From Sphingomonas brevis (lineage in GTDB: Bacteria > Pseudomonadota > Alphaproteobacteria > Sphingomonadales > Sphingomonadaceae), in contig NZ_JAMGBB010000001.1 in NCBI RefSeq assembly GCF_023516505.1, positions 2,046,001 to 2,110,000 on the forward strand: 64,000 nt of DNA, read 5' to 3'. The translations under genes and the position numbers were made by a program. The notes under the pieces were generated by a model, which worked only from the letters and a program-made list of their open reading frames with translations, was not told the DNA's origin and ran no database searches. The number at the start of each line of letters is the position of its first letter. Position 1 is the stretch's first letter. Below, piece by piece: positions 62,075 to 64,000 of this stretch.

Positions 62075-62994
62075 GCGACTTCGAACAGGCGGCGAATTGA
62101 CGGCGGGGCCTTGGCCAGCATCGCGCGGGCAATTTCAGCCGGTGCGTCCAGGTCGCCGACTGCAAAGGTTGCAGTCTCGCCGACATGTTCGCTGCCATTC
62201 TCGCTCAATATCTCGCAGGTGAATTCGATCTCCTCCCCCCGCACCTGGGCGAGGGCGGCTACCGGCGAATGACAGGTGCCGCCAAGGGCATGGCAAAAGG
62301 CGCGCTCCGCCAGGACCGCTTCATGGGTCGACAAATGGTCGATTGCCCTCAAGAGGCCTGCAGTCATGACGTCATCGGTGCGGCATTCGATGCCGATCGC
62401 ACCCTGTCCCGGCGCCGGCAGCATCTCCGCGATCTCGATCACCGTTCCAACCTCCCGCCGTCCCAGCCGGTCCAGGCCCGCCGCCGCAAGCAAGGTCGCA
62501 TCTACCTCTCCCGCAGCGCACTTGCCGAGCCTAGTGTCGACATTGCCGCGAATGACGACGGTTCGCAGGTCCGGCCGAAGCCGGTGAAGTTGGGCGGCGC
62601 GGCGCGGCGAACTGGTCCCGACCACCGCTTCGAAAGGCAATTCCGTAACCGACGAAGCTCCGATCAGCCGATCGCGGACGTCGGCGCGCTTCAACATCGC
62701 GGCGATGGTCAGCGCTTCCGGCCGATCGCTCTCGACATCCTTCATCGAGTGGACCGAGCAATCCGTATCGCCGGCCAGCAGGGCAAGGTCGAGCTCCTTG
62801 GTCCACAGGGCCTTTCCGCCGACTTCCGCCAGCGCCCGGTCCTGGATCCGGTCGCCGCTGGTGCGAACCGGCAGGATCGCGACGCTACCTTCCGGCCAGC
62901 CATGCGTCTTCTCCAGCGCGGCCGCGACCATATGCGCCTGGGCCAGAGCAAGTGGCGAGCCGCGGGTGCCGATCGTGAGGGGACGCTGGGTCAT
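62071..62994 (-). CDS. hemC: Hydroxymethylbilane synthase (porphobilinogen deaminase)
   Basis: This 307-residue enzyme joins four porphobilinogens. Visible signatures: TIGTRGSPLALAQAHMVAAAL, DCSVHSMKDVES, SSPRRAAQLHRLRPDL and the dipyrromethane-cofactor cysteine in LGGTCHSPVAAL. It starts the minus-strand hemC-hemD-mitofilin unit and is divergent from tsaD, 50 bases away. hemE and hemJ are in another operon by the origin. Confidence 0.96.
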   Translation of the reverse strand: MTQRPLTIGTRGSPLALAQAHMVAAALEKTHGWPEGSVAILPVRTSGDRIQDRALAEVGGKALWTKELDLALLAGDTDCSVHSMKDVESDRPEALTIAAMLKRADVRDRLIGASSVTELPFEAVVGTSSPRRAAQLHRLRPDLRTVVIRGNVDTRLGKCAAGEVDATLLAAAGLDRLGRREVGTVIEIAEMLPAPGQGAIGIECRTDDVMTAGLLRAIDHLSTHEAVLAERAFCHALGGTCHSPVAALAQVRGEEIEFTCEILSENGSEHVGETATFAVGDLDAPAEIARAMLAKAPPSIRRLFEVA

Positions 62995-63044
62995 CGGCCC
63001 CGCGCTAGCGCAAAGCCGGGCTTTCAGGCAAAGGCTGAGAGGTA

Positions 63045-64000
63045 ATGCCCCTCATTCTCGCCCTCGAATCCTCCTGTGACGACAGCGCGGTGGCGCTGGT
63101 CGGCAGCGACCGGCAGATCCTGGCGCAGGCGGTGGTCGGGCAGAATGATGCGCATCGTCCGTTTGGCGGCGTCGTGCCGGAAATCGCCGCCCGGGCCCAT
63201 GTCGAAATTCTGCCGGGACTGGTCAGGCAAGTGCTGCACGAAGCGGATATCGCCATCGGCGAAGTTGATGCGATTGCCGCCACTGCCGGCCCAGGACTGA
63301 TCGGCGGGGTGATGGTCGGCTTGCTGGTCGGCAAGGGGCTGGCCCTGTCGGTCGGCAAGCCGCTGATCGCCGTCAATCACCTCGAAGGTCATGCGCTCAG
63401 CCCGCGCCTGGTCGATAAAGGGCTCGATTTTCCTTATTTGCTGTTGCTCGCCAGCGGCGGCCATTGTCAGCTGCTGGAGGTGCGCGGGGTCGGCGACTAT
63501 CGCCGCCTTGCCACGACCATCGACGATGCAGCCGGCGAGGCCTTCGACAAGTCGGCCAAGCTGCTTGGGCTCGCTTATCCCGGTGGTCCCGCGGTCGAGG
63601 CGCTTGCCAGCGACGGCGATCCAACGCTCGTTCCGCTGCCTCGCCCGCTGGTCGGCACCAAGGAGCCGCACTTCAGTTTCGCCGGATTGAAGGCGGCGGT
63701 TCAGCGCGCGGTCGCCAGCAACCAGTATCGGCCGGAAGACATTGCCGCCAGCTTCCAGCAAGCCGTGGTCGACTGCTTCGTCGATCGCACCAGGCGGGCC
63801 ATGGACAAGAGCGATGCTCCGAGCCTGGTGGTGGCCGGCGGCGTGGCCGCCAACGCCTCGGTGCGCTCGGCGCTGGAGCAATTGGCCCTGGACAATGGCC
63901 GTCGCTTCTCGGTTCCGCCGGGGTGGCTCTGCACCGACAATGCGGCGATGATCGGCTGGGCCGGCGCAGAGCGGTTTGCCGCCGGTCTTATCGACGATCT
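63045..64000 (+). CDS. tsaD: tRNA N6-threonylcarbamoyltransferase TsaD, 5' part (runs off right edge)
   Basis: An open frame of 318 codons reaches the window edge. It starts MPLILALESSCDDSAVALVG and shows the metal-binding NHLEGH (H112, H116), LLLASGGHCQLLEV, DDAAGEAFDKSAKLLGL and VVAGGVAANASVR. TsaD makes t6A at position 37 of ANN-decoding tRNAs, with TsaB and TsaE. ATG at 63045 follows GAGAGG. Roughly 25-40 residues of a normal ~345-360 remain outside. It is divergent from hemC, a common arrangement in alphaproteobacteria. Confidence 0.95.
   Translation, partial: MPLILALESSCDDSAVALVGSDRQILAQAVVGQNDAHRPFGGVVPEIAARAHVEILPGLVRQVLHEADIAIGEVDAIAATAGPGLIGGVMVGLLVGKGLALSVGKPLIAVNHLEGHALSPRLVDKGLDFPYLLLLASGGHCQLLEVRGVGDYRRLATTIDDAAGEAFDKSAKLLGLAYPGGPAVEALASDGDPTLVPLPRPLVGTKEPHFSFAGLKAAVQRAVASNQYRPEDIAASFQQAVVDCFVDRTRRAMDKSDAPSLVVAGGVAANASVRSALEQLALDNGRRFSVPPGWLCTDNAAMIGWAGAERFAAGLIDD

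Overview
The window is high-GC chromosomal DNA of an alphaproteobacterium, most likely from the order Sphingomonadales. This is inferred from gene order and families: parBA-rsmG-mnmG-mnmE, then rho-hemJ-hemE facing maf-aroE-coaE-dnaQ; hemC-hemD with a mitofilin-like gene; MmcB; DUF4170; DUF1491; DUF3576; DUF3426; and an aceA-aceB pair with an ScfR/RamB-type regulator. Almost all of it is core genome. No rRNA, CRISPR array or recognisable insertion sequence was seen.

Layout. Positions 1-964 hold the 5' part of a DNA cytosine-5 methyltransferase running off the left edge, and a tRNA-Gly. Positions 1.1-11.1 kb carry cnoX, a LON-domain protein, a UbiH-like hydroxylase, ftsK, lolA, a possible small RNA, xth, ribA, a YggS protein, a ThiE/TenI homologue and an outer-membrane protein. 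Positions 11.3-15.8 kb form a tightly packed set: DUF3576 lipoprotein, leuS, lptE, holA. Positions 15.8-25.8 kb are all on the minus strand: parB, parA, rsmG, mnmG, mnmE, two terC paralogues, rho, hemJ, hemE. Two parS-like sites lie in this block. Position 25.8-26.1 kb is a non-coding, DnaA-box-bearing gap that I interpret as the chromosomal origin; to its right, maf, aroE, coaE, dnaQ, hpf, ptsN and others run on the plus strand.

From 31 to 36 kb are a cell-wall hydrolase, mmcB, an exported ankyrin protein, a YcgN protein, a YgjP-type metallopeptidase and a class A PBP. Positions 36.1-41.1 kb hold the most unusual locus: two small exported DUF4402 proteins, a PapD-like chaperone and a 913-residue usher-like outer-membrane protein with regulatory-type beta domains at its C-terminus. 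A strong terminator and a hairpin that buries the chaperone's Shine-Dalgarno sequence separate pilin-like and assembly genes. It looks like a non-classical chaperone-usher fibre system. A tRNA-Leu follows.

From 41.4 to 49.2 kb are a DUF3426 zinc-ribbon protein, ftsE-ftsX-ydcF-plsC, and pheS-pheT. Positions 49.3-54.9 kb hold DUF5996 and the glyoxylate-shunt cluster (scfR-like regulator, divergent aceA-DUF4170-aceB). Then come rpmI-rplT, a VOC protein, an ETHE1/BLH-type metallo-hydrolase, a GMC-type oxidoreductase, a 2-oxoglutarate oxygenase, a class A beta-lactamase-fold protein, the hemC-hemD-mitofilin cluster and the 5' part of tsaD, which runs off the right edge.

Several families of intergenic palindromes are scattered between genes. 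Starts were re-chosen from Shine-Dalgarno placement and family N-termini where the longest frame was implausible; these are inferences. No database search was run.
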